From positions 434,001 through 498,000 of the forward strand of contig JAESUZ010005173.1 in the NCBI GenBank assembly GCA_017311185.1: 64,000 bases of DNA, in the 5' to 3' direction. How positions within the stretch are numbered: the stretch's first letter is position 1; each line of letters begins with the position of its first letter. Origin of the DNA: Proteles cristata cristata. Its lineage: Eukaryota; Chordata; Mammalia; Carnivora; Hyaenidae. Positions 34,997 to 47,865 of this stretch are shown here, one piece after another. Under the pieces are notes generated by a model that was not told the origin of the DNA, did no database searches, and saw only the letters and a list, made by a program, of their open reading frames with translations. The translations under genes and the position numbers were made by a program.

Positions 34997-35197
34997 ATTT
35001 TTTTATGTTTATTTATTTTGAGAGAGACAGAGAGAGTGCGGAAGGGACATACATAGAGAGAGAGAGAATCCCAAGCAGGCTCTTTGCTGCCAGTGCAGTG
35101 CCTGACATGTGGCTCAATTTCACAAATTGTGAGATCTGAGATCCTGAACCAAGATCAAGAGTTGAACCGTCAACCAGCTGAGACACCCAGGTGCTCC
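34997..35197 (-). mobile_element. CAN-SINE, diverged
   Basis: Minus-strand SINE (TTTTTTATGTTTATTTATTTTGAGAG ... GACACCCAGGTGCTCC). Flanking TTTGTAAAT at 34988-34996 and 35207-35215 is the likely duplication. Confidence 0.88.
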
Positions 35198-35215
35198 TGT
35201 AAAGAATTTGTAAAT

Positions 35216-37170
35216 GCATGACTAAACTGTGTTTGTTTTCTGAAATGTCACTGTTAAAATTTTATTTTTAAGAATTAAAGAATATATACATTCTTTGTTC
35301 TGAATGACAGAAAAACAAGATTAAGCATATTTAGTTTGAAACCTATTATATGACTATTAGAGGAGAGAAAATAATGCTTTTCCATAAATAGAATGGATTT
35401 TAGTTTCTCTGTATGCTTAGCTTTACATTTTAGTCGCAAGAACATTTGCATGATTTTCTCATGCTAATAGATTGCAAAGTAAAAGCATTATATTGTTTAT
35501 GGCAAATGTTTAAAAGCCAGAAAGAGCATTTTATCTGGTTCACAAAAGGTTCTTTCTTTCCATAAAAACACTTGAAACTTCCAAAATAATGTACAAACTT
35601 AAAGTTAAGCTTACAGTATTTTTCCTTATGAGATTAAAAAAAAAGCTGTTATGGTGCTTCCAAAAAGGTTGTAAAATGTGACAAATAGAGAAGATAATTT
35701 CTTAAATATGTTTAATATCCTAGATTTTATAACAAAATGAGCTGTGTCCTTTCCATATGATTAAACATTTTCTAAGTATTTAAGTTTAAATATATTTATC
35801 TTTCCTCTATATTAGAAGTATTTATAACTCATAAGTTTAGCATGTTCTTATATATTTACATGCAATAATAAGAATGCTTAAGCTAGTAAAATGGAAAAAT
35901 AAACAATAATTCAAGTGAGAAGAGTTTTAAAAAATTACTGAAAAGAAGATGATTAGAGTAGAGATCAAATTATTTGTCAAAGGAGTCTCAAAGATGGATT
36001 ACACATGTTCAAGATTTCAATCTACCTTTCTCTTTTATAATAGAATAAATTTCTACTAATCATTTCAATTTATCATGTCAAATTTTATTCTTAATCTTTT
36101 TCATTAAACATTTAAAATGTAGTATCTTTCAAAATTGTAAAAATATATCTGCATTGTTCAGTGAAGTATTCTGACTGTGTTTTCATTTTTATTAGAGAGT
36201 GTTTTAGTCATGTTCAATAATTTAAGTTTCAAAATAGACTTCCATAAAAGCTCTCATAAAAGACTACTATCAAAGAGAATGTTTCTTATTTTAATTAGCA
36301 GAAGAATACTGAATCTAAGCAGAATTTTCTGATGTACGGGAAACGTGTTCCTCTAGCAAGTGTCTGGTGTTTATATTTCCTTTTCATCATCATTATTAAG
36401 CAAAATAATAACAACAGCATTTAATAAGTTCTTATCTCCTCATAGCACTCTCAAGGAGCCTGAATAAAGGAAATGAAATATTCATGATTCTTGTCCTCTG
36501 AAAAAAAGTTCAATATAAGCAACACTATTATGAAAATGTGTGTATAAACATACATACACACAACAAAGAGGTTAGGATTAACCTAAATGTTTATACGAAG
36601 TGCCAGCAGCTAAATTAATATTTTGAGGCAACTGGGTAGAAACCAGACTGCTCAGTATTTATTTCTATATCAACTTTGCTCTTAGTCATTGGCTGTTGTT
36701 TGAACTGTGTTTATAAGGAAGAATGAATCCACTTTGTCAAGTCAATAACATAATCCCTGTATTGTTGCAATGATCTATTCTCTATTGTTCATCTATTCTC
36801 TTTTGTTCATTGCTGCTCTTTTTTTTTTAAATTAATGTGTCTTGGTTGATTTCTCTTCTAATTTCATTCAGCATTTGTGTTTCACACTAGTACATCCCTG
36901 CCCTCACCTTTGATACAAATAACACTTGTGACTTGTGATTTGCAATCTCTGTGTTGTTGCTGACTTCTTCCATGTTAAAACTCTGATTACTCTCAAGAAT
37001 ACTGAGTTTTAGGAGTTCTTGGGTTCAGAAAATAGAGTCTCAGAATTACATAATTTTTGCTTACAGGATTCAAAACTTTGTTACTGACAAAATATTATAT
37101 GAGGAGAATGGTAAACTGAAATGCTAATCTGAGATAATCAAGTTATGCAGGTGTTCCATATTCTTTCTAT
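35216..37170. other. Unique AT-rich DNA, nothing recognised
   Basis: Nearly 2 kb with no recognised repeat, tandem array or coding frame. Confidence 0.55.
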
Positions 37171-37179
37171 TATATTTTT

Positions 37180-37399
37180 TTAAAAAAATTAAAAATGTTT
37201 ATTTAGTTTTTGAGAGAAAGAGAGAGACAGAGCATACGTGGAGGAGAGGCAGACACAGAAAGAGACACAGAATCTTAAGCAGGCTCCAGGTTCAGAGCTG
37301 TCAGCCCTGAGCCCTAGAAGGGAGTTGAACTCACAGACCATGAGATCATGACCTAAGCCGAGGTCAGATGTTCAACCTACTGAGCCACCTAGGCGCCCC
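37180..37399 (-). mobile_element. CAN-SINE
   Basis: Minus-strand SINE, AAAAATGTTTATTTAGTTTTTGAGAG to CCACCTAGGCGCCCC. Tail side is A/T rich; duplication unclear. Confidence 0.9.
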
Positions 37400-37444
37400 T
37401 TTCCTATTCTATAATGGAAAATTAGATTATCATGTAGAAGGAGG

Positions 37445-37487
<43 letters not shown>

Positions 37488-37488
37488 G
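37445..37488. repeat. (GAAA)n microsatellite
   Basis: About 11 uninterrupted GAAA units, shortly after a SINE head. Confidence 0.95.
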
Positions 37489-38938
37489 AGTAGTTGTAAA
37501 TTTTTGGATTCTTAACAAATGTCTTTGAGAAAACGGATGAATATGAGAGATTTACTAGCACACCTATTATGATTCTAAGAAGAATGATAGTCAGTAATAG
37601 ATAAAAATTTGGGAGTATTATAAAAAATCACTTGGAGAGAATTAGATTAAGGATAGGTGAGAATTCAATGGAGAAGTTTCTAGGCAACATTATTTCTAAG
37701 GAGAAAAAATTAAGGATTTCAAAATATATAGACAAAATTTGTGACATACATTATAGTTATAAATTGAAATATTTTTATGGTAAAACACACCCCCTTTTGC
37801 AATAGTGATCTCATTGAATTTAATTATGAAAATATCATTATAATGTACATTTATTGTGAGCAGTGTATTATTAATGGTAAGTTTTATGTTTTTTTACTGT
37901 GTGATGTCAAATAATATTGTCTATATATAGATATTATTAATATGTTCTTTTAGAATTCATTAATAAACTAGACATTCAAGGGTATGTAACCATACTGAAT
38001 GAGTATTTTAAACTATATATATCTGAAAGCATATGAAATTCCCCCAGAAGTGAATCCATAGAATTCAGTATGTTCTAAAAAGTTAAATTTAGATATCTTC
38101 TTTAAAGAGTTGCAAACCAATGTTTGACATCTAAACTTTGAATAATATAAAGAGATATTTCTATCTTTAATTTTTGCAATAAAATAAAATACATTTTAAA
38201 AGGAAAGAAAGTACTCAAAAAATCTTAAAGACATCAAACAAAATTAGAACTTCAAAATATACCAATGTAAATTTCTGGTTTCTGAAAAACTAGAATTTCA
38301 GGGGAAAAGCTAAAAGTTACTCATAGGGATATTTAAAAACAAACAAGAATATATAGTAACCCAGAGTGTAAATAACAAAAAGCGATTTGGTTTGTTGGAC
38401 AAAATCTGACAAAACAGAAAGAACCAGAGAGAAATACAACATATTTTGTAAAAGCTGGTACTTTAAGAAAAAGTTTTCATCACTTTGTTTAAAAGTATTA
38501 TAGTAAACACAAATGAGAAATATGAAAAAATAAAGGAAGTATAATTTAGCACACCATCTTTTGAGAGTAATTGGCAATAGAAATGGAAATTTCATATGCT
38601 TTAAAGTCAGGCATTTGTTTTCTGAATGGGTTTTGTAACTTTAATTTCTATTAGTGTAACTTTAGTAGGTGTAAATAAATGGAGATTTAAGATTTAGATG
38701 ACAATACCTGAAGAAAATGTTTGCCAGTAGTATTGTATACATATTTTGGGGGAACATATAAAACTAAAATCAGGCTTGATGTGATGAAATAAAAAGCATG
38801 ATATGTTTGTTTAGAGTGAATAATGCTTAGGAATAAATCAATGATATTAACAATTAACTATTATTGCAAGACACCTGTTCATCAAACAAAATAAGAACAT
38901 ACAACTTTCCTAAATCTTGTACTTTCTAGTTTAAAAAT
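37489..38938. other. Unique AT-rich DNA, nothing recognised
   Basis: No repeat family recognised. A 92-codon minus-strand frame (38317-38595) shows only hydrophobic low-complexity content. Confidence 0.5.
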
Positions 38939-38950
38939 AAAATAAAACAA

Positions 38951-39159
38951 GGAGACTGGGTGTCTCAGTTTGTTAAGGGTCTGACTCTTGATTTCAGCTC
39001 AGGTCATGGTCTCATGGTTCATGATTTCGAGCCCTGTATCAGGCTCCATGATGACAGTGCAGAGCTTGTTTGGGATTCTCTCTCTGCCCTTCCCCTGCTC
39101 TCTGACTCTCTCTCTCAAAAATAAATAAGCTTAAAAATTATTAAAAAATAAATAAAAAC
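38951..39159 (+). mobile_element. CAN-SINE, older variant
   Basis: Plus-strand SINE from GGAGACTGGGTGTCTCAG to an A-rich tail. A perfect 12-bp duplication, AAAATAAAACAA, is at 38939-38950 and 39160-39171. Confidence 0.92.
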
Positions 39160-39171
39160 AAAATAAAACAA

Positions 39172-39689
39172 ACACATGAAGAAATAGTGATTATCAAATC
39201 TTAAAGCATGTTAGATGGTCAGTAGTCATAAAATTTATACATTAGTAAATAACTTTGCTGAAATATAACATATAGAAAAAGCCACAAAACTGATTTTGAT
39301 GGATGGGCTGTATGTGCATGAATATACAGGCTTCCCCTCCCCCCCGAAATCCTAACGTTGATACGTAAAAAAATGAGTATTCTGTTACTTCATTCTTAAG
39401 TATGCTCTTTGTATTTCTTTGTGAAGTTTAGATCACTGTTACTCTATGATAATACAAATCAAGTGATCTCTAATAAAATTGTCACAAACATTATTTGAAT
39501 GCATAATTGTGAATTTATGTCAATGCGTTAAGTAAAATTGTAATAATATTTAAAAATGCATCTTAAAAATCAACTTAAAAAGCTTTTATTCTTGTATTTG
39601 TTTTATAAAATGTGTTAAACTTTGGTTATTTTATTTCCCTACTCATAGTGGTATTTAGGACTTTCCATCATGTGTACTTTGGCTTGTTT
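39172..39689. other. Unique AT-rich DNA, nothing recognised
   Basis: Left flank of the large L1. No feature supported. Confidence 0.5.
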
Positions 39690-41474
39690 CTTGAGGTAGC
39701 CCTGGAAAGGAAAACAGACAGACAAACACACAGGGAACGAAGGCACACAAACACACAGATAAATCCAACAAACACACAAACTGAAAGGGAAAAAGAAAAA
39801 GAAAAAAAGGAAGGGGTAAAGATACAAAACAAAAAAGAAAACAGAAGAAGGAGGGAAGAATAATAATAAAAATTAAAATTAATAAAAATTTAAAAAAGAA
39901 GAAAAGAAAAGAAAAGAAAAAAGAAAAACCCAAAAGAAAAAGGACAGTCCAAAAGCATAAAACCATAATTCCCAGCTACAAATAAAGAGCTAGTTGTATG
40001 CAGTGCTGATGGAAGAGCATATATAAAGAGAGAAATGACAGGTTGGGGAAGAAGCAAAATTGGAAATGAAATGACCAGGCAGAGAGGCTTGATTTAGAAG
40101 GAGAAATCGTAGAATATGTTTAGAGGCGAAGAGAAAGAAATGAAAATGTTACTCAGAGAAACAATGTAGTCTAATTACTCCAGAGAGCAATAAAAAGGTA
40201 GTGGTGGAAGTATAGAATGTACATCTAGAGAATGGATTAAAAGTGAGTGTTTAAGCAAACCATTGACCAGAGTGCCCCAACCAGCAGAGTGGAGGGTAAT
40301 GAATGAGAAAATGGAGACTATATCTGAATAGAAAAAATTATCTAGAATTAATCACAGCAGTGCCTCCCTGTAAGTCTTGCCCCAGGCTCCTTCAAAAAAA
40401 AAGTAGCTCTCTAGTGGGGATAGGCATGGTTGTTGTAGGCACATCTGGCCTCCGCTGTGTCCTGTCAGCTGCTCCCTGAAGCCCCGACTTGGTGGTTGTA
40501 GGGAGAAAAACGGCGGTGCCCTGCCCCTTCTCGAATCAAGCATTGCAAATTATTCCTTTGGGACTGATCTTCCTGTGTTTTGGGTGCAGCCAAGGTGGGC
40601 TGTGTTCTATGCCCCTATACCACGCCTCATTTCTAGGTCCCAGTCCACTTGCTTTATTGATATCGCCGGAAACACAGGCCCGCAGGTCACTGCTTCTCTG
40701 CTGCTGGGGTGGAGCACCAGGGGGTGGGAGAGGAATGGGGGGGTGGGAGGTGGGGAGAAGTGGCACAGCCTCAGATCCACCAGGGTCAAGCAGCAGCACA
40801 GCCTAGGATCTGCCACCTCAGCGCTGCCTGGGATCAAGCCTAGGGAATGTAGCCTCAGGTCTGCAGAATCTGCGCCACTGGGGATGGTGCCAGGAGCGCA
40901 GCAAAGCAGCTTTTCCTGGTGCCCTCTGGGAACGGGGGCACCTAGTTCAAAGTCAGAACCCCAGTTAGAATAGAAAACACTCTCCTTTGGAGCCAAGGTT
41001 TTTCTCTTCTCCAGGGACAGTTCTATGAGCAGTTTCAGCTGCTCTTTCTTTTCCCCTAGATTCACCGTGGCTGTGCAAAAGCAGGACTTCCTTCCCTCCC
41101 TCCTTGCCTTTGGTCCTGGCCCTTTTATCTTCCCCAGTTCGCACTCATGTACTTATGAGATTTCCTTCCCAGTGTATTCTGTCTCTTTCTCTTCTGAAAC
41201 TCGTGTGGCTCAGCATACTATGACTTCAAGCCTTCTCTGTTTGAGAGATGGGTACAAGCAAAATACACAGAGCTCCCTACTTCTTCACCATCTTGCCTCC
41301 GATCATCAAGTCTCAACAAGAGAAACCAAGAGAAAACATTCAAAGAACACTTCCTGAACAGAGAGGCGCTGGACTGTCAAAAAGTCCTCTTTAATACATC
41401 AGCACCCACAGGGGCAGAGTGCATAACAAGCTTTTAAAATTAACAAGAAATATAAAGCTAACCAAAATTACGAA
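39690..41474 (+). promoter_or_regulatory. Putative LINE-1 5'UTR/promoter region
   Basis: Purine-rich, A/G-only stretches (39780-39960), then a moderately GC-rich segment (40340-41290) with several CpGs and a G-tract cluster at 40720-40755, then the A-rich leader into ORF1. L1 5'UTRs carry an internal RNA polymerase II promoter. That this segment does so is inferred from position and composition, not from a motif I can point to. Confidence 0.6.
40607..41065 (-). other. Antisense open frame inside the L1 5'UTR
   Basis: A 152-codon minus-strand frame (ATG at 41063-41065) runs antisense through the GC-rich L1 5'UTR. It starts MNLGEKKEQLK and is Cys/Pro-rich later, with no domain I recognise. Primate L1 has an unrelated antisense 5'UTR frame (ORF0), so position alone makes it worth noting. 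High GC lowers stop frequency, so chance is the default explanation. Confidence 0.25.
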
Positions 41475-42350
41475 ATGGAAGAATCATCCTCTAAAGAAAT
41501 TCCAGGAAGAAATGACAGCTAAAGAACTGGTCAAAACATATATAAGCAACATAACTTAACAAGAATTTAACACAATAGTCATAAAATTAATCACTGGCCT
41601 TGAAAAAGGCATGGAAGACATCAGAGAAACTATTGCTGCAAAGACTACGGAGCTTAGAAATAGTTGTGATGAATTAAAAAATGCTATAAATGAGATGCAT
41701 AATAAAATGGAGGCGTCCAATGCACGGATTGAAGAGGGAGATGAGAATAAGTGATTTAGAAGACACAATTATAGAAAAATTGGAAGCTGAAAAAAAGAGA
41801 GATAAACTAATCCAGGAAACGAAAGGAGAGCTCTAGAGCTCAGCAATACAATCAAACTGAACAATGTCCATTTCCTAGGAATTCCAAAAGAGGAAAAGAG
41901 AGGGAAAGGTGCTGAAGGAGTCCTGGAACAAATTATAGCAAAGAACTTCCCCAGTTTGGGGAAGGAAATAGACTTTGAAATCCAGGAGGCACAGAGAACT
42001 CCCCTCAGACATAACTTGAATTGATCTTCTGCACGACATATAGTGAAACTGGCAAAATATGAGGACAAAGAAAGAATTTTGAAAGCAGCTAGGGATAAAA
42101 GGGCCCCAAAAACAAAGAGAAATCTCTCAGAGTAGTGACAGACCTATCTACTGAAACTTGGCAGGCCAGAAAGGAATGGCAAGAAATCTACAATGTGATG
42201 AACAGAAAAAATATGCAGCCAAGAATCCTCTATCCAGCAAGCCTGTTATTCAGAATAGGAGAGGTAAAAGTCTTTCCACATGAACAAAAACTGAATGAAT
42301 ATGTCACCACTAAACCAGCCTTACAAGAAATCCTGAGGGGGTTCCTATGA
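41475..42350 (+). pseudogene. LINE-1 ORF1 (RNA-binding chaperone), broken
   Basis: ORF1p coats L1 RNA as a coiled-coil trimer and acts as a nucleic-acid chaperone. The proposed start ATG at 41475 and the C-terminal stop at 42348-42350 are in the same frame (291 codons, near the usual size), but a TAA arrives after about 15 codons. The coiled-coil region (about 41580-41760) includes MEASNARIEE-like sequence, then a one-base shift. The C-terminal domain is readable from 42135: TDLSTETWQARKEWQ, MQPRILYPASL, and KPALQEILRGFL. ORF2 follows after 68 bp. Several stops (for example the TAG near 41835) and shifts make it a pseudogene. Confidence 0.85.
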
Positions 42351-42418
42351 GGGAAGTGTTGCAAGGAACAGAAAGTACCATAGACACCACCACCAGCATG
42401 AATCCCACAAAGGACACG

Positions 42419-45400
42419 ATGAATCTAAACCCATATATTTCAATAATAACACTAAATGTAAAGGGGCTGAATGTTCCAATCAAAAGGCATAGGGTAGCAG
42501 AATTGATAAAAAAACAAAATCCATCAATTTGCGGTCTACAAGAAACTCATTTTAGACTGGAGGACACCTTCATGTTGAAAGTAAAGGGATGGAAAAATAT
42601 CTATCATGCTACTTGATGTCAAAAAAAAAGCTGTAGTAGCTGTACTTTTATCAGACAAACTGGACTTTAAAGTAAAGACAGTAACAAGGGATGAAGAAGG
42701 GCATTATATAATAATTACAGGGTCTATCCATCAGGAGGAACTAACAGTTATAAATACGCACTGAATATGGGAGCATCTAAATATATAAAACAATCACAAA
42801 CAGAAACAATCTTATGGATAAGAATGTGCTAATAGTAAGGGACTTTAATACTCCACTAACAGCAATGGATACATCAACCAGTCAGAAAATCACTAAAGAC
42901 ACATTGGACCAGATGGATCTGACAGATATATTTAGAACTCTCCATGCTGAGGCCATGGAATTCACTTTCTGCTCAAGTGCGCATGGTACATTATCCAAGA
43001 CAGATCACATACTGGGACATAAAGTAGCCCTCAATAAATATAAAAGAATTGAGATCATACCATGCACACTTTCAGATCACAATGCTATGAAACTTGAAAC
43101 CAATCACAGGAAGAATTGTGAAAAACCTCCTAAAACATGGAGGTTAAAGAATACCCTACAAAAGAACAAATGGGCCAATCAGGTAATTAGAGAAGAAATT
43201 AAAAAATATATGGAAACAAATGAAAATGAAAATACAACAATCCAAACTCTATGGGACGCGGCAAAGGCAATCCTAAGAGGAAAGTACATTGCACTCCAGG
43301 GCTATTTCAAGAAATTAGAAAAAAGCACAAGTGCCAAAAGTAACAGGGCACCTAAAGGAACTAGACGGAGAGCAACAAAAGCACCCCAAATCCAGTAGAA
43401 GAGAAATAATAAAAATCAGGGCAGAAATAAACAATATAGAAACCAAAAAAAAAGTTGAACAGATCAATGAAACCAAGAGTTGGTTTTTTGAAAAAATAAG
43501 CAAAATTGACAAGCCTCTAGCCAGGCTTCTCAAAGAGAAAAAAGAGAGCACTCAAATAGACAAAATCATGAATGAAAATGGGATTATTTCAACCAAACCC
43601 TCAGAAATACAAGCAGTTGTCAGGGAATACTATGAAAAATTATATGCCAACAAATTGGACAATTTACAAGAAATGGACAAATTCCTAAACACACATTCAC
43701 TACCAAAATTACACGGGAAGATATAGAAAACCTGAACACTCCCATAACTAGTGAAGAAATTGAATCATTTATCAAAAATCTCCCAACAAATAAGAGCCAG
43801 GGCCAGACGGCTTCCTTGGGGAATTCTACCAGACATTTAAATAGAATTAATACCCATTCTTCTCAAGCTATTCCAAAATTGGAAATCGAAGAAAAACTTC
43901 CAGACTCATTTTACAAAGCCAACATCATTTTTATTCTGAAGCAAGACAGAGACCCAGCAAAAAACGAGAACTATTATAGGTCAATATCCTGGATGAATCT
44001 GGATGCAAAAATCCTCAACAAGATACTTGCAAATAGAATTCAACAGCAAATATAAGGAACTATCTACCATAATCAAGTGGGATTCATTCCTGTGTTACAG
44101 AACTGGTTCAATATTCACAAATCAATCAATGTGATACATCACATTAACAAAAGAAAAGATAAAAACCACACGATCCTGTTGATAGATGCAGAAAAAGCAT
44201 TTGACAATATGCAGCATGCCTTCTTAATAAAGACTCTCGAGAAAGTCGGGATAGAAGGAACTTACCTAAACATCATAGAAGCCATCTAAGAGAAGCCTTT
44301 ACCTAGCATAATCCTCAATGGGGAAAAACTGAGAACTGTCCCCCTGAGGCCAGGAACACGACGTGAAAGTCCACTCTTCCCACTGTTGTTAAACATAGTG
44401 CTGAAAGTCCTAGCATCAGCAATCAGACAATAAAAGGAAATAAAAGACATCAGAATTGGCAAAGAAGAAGTCAACCTTTCACTTTTCACAGACGACATGA
44501 TTCTGTACATGGAAAACATGACAGACTCCACCAAACATCTGCTAGCACTGATCCATGAATTCAGCAAAGTTGCAGGGTATAAAATCAACGTACAGAAATC
44601 GGTTGCATATTTAAACATCAATAATGAAGCAAGAGAAAGAGAAATCAAGAAATAGATCCCATTCACAACTGCACACAAAAAAAAACATAAAATAAGTAGG
44701 AATAAACCTAAATCAAGATATAGGAAATCTGTATGATGTAGAAAATGTATGAAGGAAATTGAAGACACAAAGAAATGGAAAAACATTCCATGCTCATGGG
44801 TCGGAAGAATAAATATTGTTAAAATGTCACTACTATCAAAGGCAATCTACACATTCAATGCAATCCCAATCAAAATTGTACAGCATATTTCTCAAAACTA
44901 GAACAAACTATCCTAAAATTTGTATGGAAGCACAAAAGACCCCGAATAGCCAAAGTAATATTGAAGAAGAAAACCAAAACGGGAGGCATCACAATCCCAG
45001 ACTTTATCCTCTACTACAAAGCTGTCATCATCAAGACAGTATGGTATTGGCACAAAAACAGACACATACACCAATGAATAAAATGGAGAACTCAGATTGG
45101 ACCCACAAAAGTATGGCCAACTAATCTTTGACAAAGTGGGAAAGAACATCCAATGGAAAAAAAGACAGCCTCTTTAACAGACGGTGCTGGGAGAACTGGA
45201 CAGCAACATGCAGAAGAATAAAGCTAGATCATTATCTCACACCATACACAAAACTTAAAATGGATAAAGGACCTATATGTGAGACAGGACACTATCAAAA
45301 CCCTCGAAGATAAAGCAGGAAACAACCTCCTTGACCTCAACCGCAACAATTTCTTACTTGACACATCGCCAAAGGCAAGGGAATCAAGAGCAAAAATGAA

Positions 45401-46199
45401 CTACTGAGACCTCATCAAGATAAAAAGCTTCTGCATGGCAAAGGAAACAATCAATAAAACTAATAGGCAATCGACAGAATGGGAAAGTTAGTTGCAAATG
45501 ACATATCAGATAAATGGATAGCATCCAAAATCTATAAGGAACTTACCAATCATCATCTATAATTTCCACACCCAAAAAACAAATAATCCAGTGAAGAAAT
45601 GGGCAGAAAACATGAACAGACACTTCTCCAAAGAGGACATCCAGATGGCCAACAGACACATGAAACGATGCTCAACATCCCTCCTCATCAGGGAAATACA
45701 AATTCAAACCACACTAAGATACCACCTCATGCAGGTCAGAGTGGATAAAATGAACAAATCAGGAGACTCTAGATGCTGGCGAGGATGTGGAGAAACAGGC
45801 ACCCTCCTACACTGTTGGTGGGAATGTAAACTGGTGCAGCCCCTCTGGAAAACAGTGTGGAGGTTCTTCAGAAAATTAACAATAGAACTCCCCTAACATG
45901 TGGCAATAGCACTGCCAGGAATTTACTCAAGGGATATAGGAGTGCTGATGCTTAGGGGCACATGTACCCCAATGTTCATAGCAGCACTCCCAACAATAGC
46001 CAAAACATGGAAAGAGCCTAAATGTCCATCAACTGACAAATGGATCAAGAAGATGTGGTTTATCTATACCATGGAATACTACAAGGCAATGAGAAAGAAT
46101 GAAATCTGGCCATGTTGTAACAACATGGATGGAACTAGAGGGTGTTATGCTGAGCAAATGAAGTCAGGCAGAGAAGCACTTATATGTTTGCACGTATAG
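42419..46199 (+). pseudogene. LINE-1 ORF2 (endonuclease-reverse transcriptase), broken
   Basis: ORF2p nicks target DNA and reverse-transcribes L1 RNA. Start ATG 42419 (MNLNPYISIITLNVKGLN). The AP-endonuclease part shows QETHF (catalytic Glu codon 42542-42544) and the SDH motif at 43072-43080. The usual GDFN reads RDFN at about 42838-42849, so a conserved Gly is lost. The reverse-transcriptase core has [19 protein letters not shown] near 44200, and the FADD motif as FTDD at 44485-44496. The C-terminal cysteine cluster (Cys at 45774, 45786, 45813, 45825) is intact. The reading frame changes several times (breaks near 42616, 43330-43398, 43726, 44055, 44289, 45313, 45896). Length about 1260 codons, close to a complete ORF2. 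Not functional. Confidence 0.9.
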
Positions 46200-46443
46200 G
46201 TGGATTAGGAGGAAGCTAACGGAGGACCAAGAAGGAGGAGAAGGGGAAAGATAGTTAAGGAGAGAAAGGGAGGCAAACCATGAGAGACTGTAAATGCTGA
46301 GAACAAACTGCGGGCTGATGGGGGTGGGGGAGAGGGGAGGGGGGTGATAAGCATGGGGGAGGGCACTTGTTGGGATGAGCACCGGGTGGTACATGGAAAC
46401 CAACTTGACAATAAACTATTAAGAAAAATAAAATAAAATAAAA
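46200..46443 (+). other. LINE-1 3'UTR with G-rich tract and A-rich tail
   Basis: Follows the ORF2 stop. Contains G-tracts at 46320-46344 (runs of 5, 5, 4 and 6 G) and 46355-46363, then TTGACAATAAACTATTAAG (possible AATAAA signal) and an (AAAAT)n-like tail. Confidence 0.85.
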
Positions 46444-47720
46444 CGGTTATACTAAGGCTTCATGGTGACTTTAGACAATAGTATAAAGGGAAATTGGTTT
46501 GTTTTTTTTTTTAGAAAATAAGATCTATAGAGTACTTCCTTAAGTTCAAAATGTAGAAAATTTGGTGTGCCCAAACCCCAATGTTTGACTAATTATCTGA
46601 GTTGAGAAGTTTTAAAAATGTAGAAATATTGTTTTTTAATAAAATTATTCTTGAAGTCGGTTGTTTAATAAAGAGAATACTTTTAAAGTCTTATGGTCTT
46701 TTTTTTTTTTGACTAATGGAAACTTTGAGATTGCCTAACTTTTTATTGTCTTCTGAATAAAGATAATTACTGCAATCATAAATGCTAAGAATGGATATTT
46801 ATTTCATAACTGACTGTAGCTGAATTGGTTATTAATGTTCTATTCATATTTTTGATTCATGTAGCTTCTCACTACCATCACTTTTGTTTAAAAAAAAAAG
46901 CTAGAAAAAATGATGTTTTTTGGAAGATAATCTACATCTGGAAATTCCACACTATAAAAATATCTCATCCTGATTATATTATTTGAGCTATTCATATATT
47001 AAATTTTAGGTGCAAAATACAAAACGATTTACTTTTAAACAAAATTTTCCTTAAGTAAAAGCGGCTTTTTCTAATTTACACCTAATTGGTGGGATAATTG
47101 GACGTATAGAAACATTTACATTTAGTGCTATATAAAATCTTATGTGCAGTTGATTCCCAACTGACAAACTTAAAATGAATCAATCAAAGCTTATTATCTA
47201 ACAACTTTTTTAGAGTTGGTACTTCACCTAGAGAAACTATCGTAGAAGGGAAAATAATTTAGTTTTTTTTTTCCCTGTTTGGTCCAATTAATATTTGTTT
47301 AGTAAAATATGCACTCCTAGGACATCCTTTTTTTTTTTTCATTCTTAAAACCTTGGAAAGAAACAACAAAAAACCTAACTTAGAAGGGTATAGTTGAATG
47401 TTCCTTTTGCACTTTCATGCTGTGCGAAGGGAATTGATTTATGACCTTTGCTTAAGCCTGATGTCTCCTCCTTAAAAAAACCTTTTTTTGTGTCTCATTT
47501 TGCTTACAGTATTTTCTTCATAATTTAACAACATGGTAATCTTCACTCTTCAAATATAAGGCTACCTCAGACAGAGATTTGGTCTATTATTTAAGAAATC
47601 AATTTCTATCTTCTTTTATCTGATGCCTGATGCTAATCAAATAGGAAAAATTGGTGGTACCCTTGTAATGGAAAACATGGTTGGCATACTTAAGCATCTC
47701 ATGGACTGAGAGTGTTTTTA
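46444..47720. other. Unique AT-rich DNA, nothing recognised
   Basis: Right flank of the L1, with several T-runs (46502, 46699, 47261, 47329). No gene or repeat family recognised. Confidence 0.5.
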
Positions 47721-47730
47721 TCTATATTTA

Positions 47731-47732
47731 TT

Positions 47733-47777
<45 letters not shown>

Positions 47778-47795
47778 CCTATCATCTATCATTAT
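47731..47795. repeat. (TATC)n microsatellite
   Basis: About 12 nearly perfect CTAT units followed by an imperfect CATC/ATTATC tail. Confidence 0.95.
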
Positions 47796-47865
47796 CATCA
47801 ACTAAGAGACAACGTAATCACTGATTTCTTTTCACCAAACCAGTGAGTCAGCATCTATACTCTAT

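Larger units (their letters stand above)
39690..46443 (+). mobile_element. Near-full-length LINE-1 (carnivore/felid type), inactive
   Basis: A single plus-strand L1 of about 6.75 kb: 5'UTR (about 39690-41474), ORF1 (41475-42350), ORF2 (42419-46199), 3'UTR with G-tracts, and an AATAAAATAAAA tail ending near 46443. The 5' boundary is a judgement: the purine-rich start and GC-rich 40.3-41.3 kb block stand out from the AT-rich flank and lead directly into ORF1. I found no convincing target-site duplication, which fits an old insertion. Both ORFs are broken by stops and frameshifts, so the copy cannot move on its own. Confidence 0.82.

Noticed and set aside
40489..40973. 105- and 132-codon plus-strand frames in the GC-rich block
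   Set aside because: They lie in the L1 5'UTR, overlap in different frames, and are explained by low stop density in GC-rich sequence.
44286..44786. 166-codon minus-strand frame
   Set aside because: Shadow of L1 ORF2, whose plus-strand reverse-transcriptase sequence fills the same interval.
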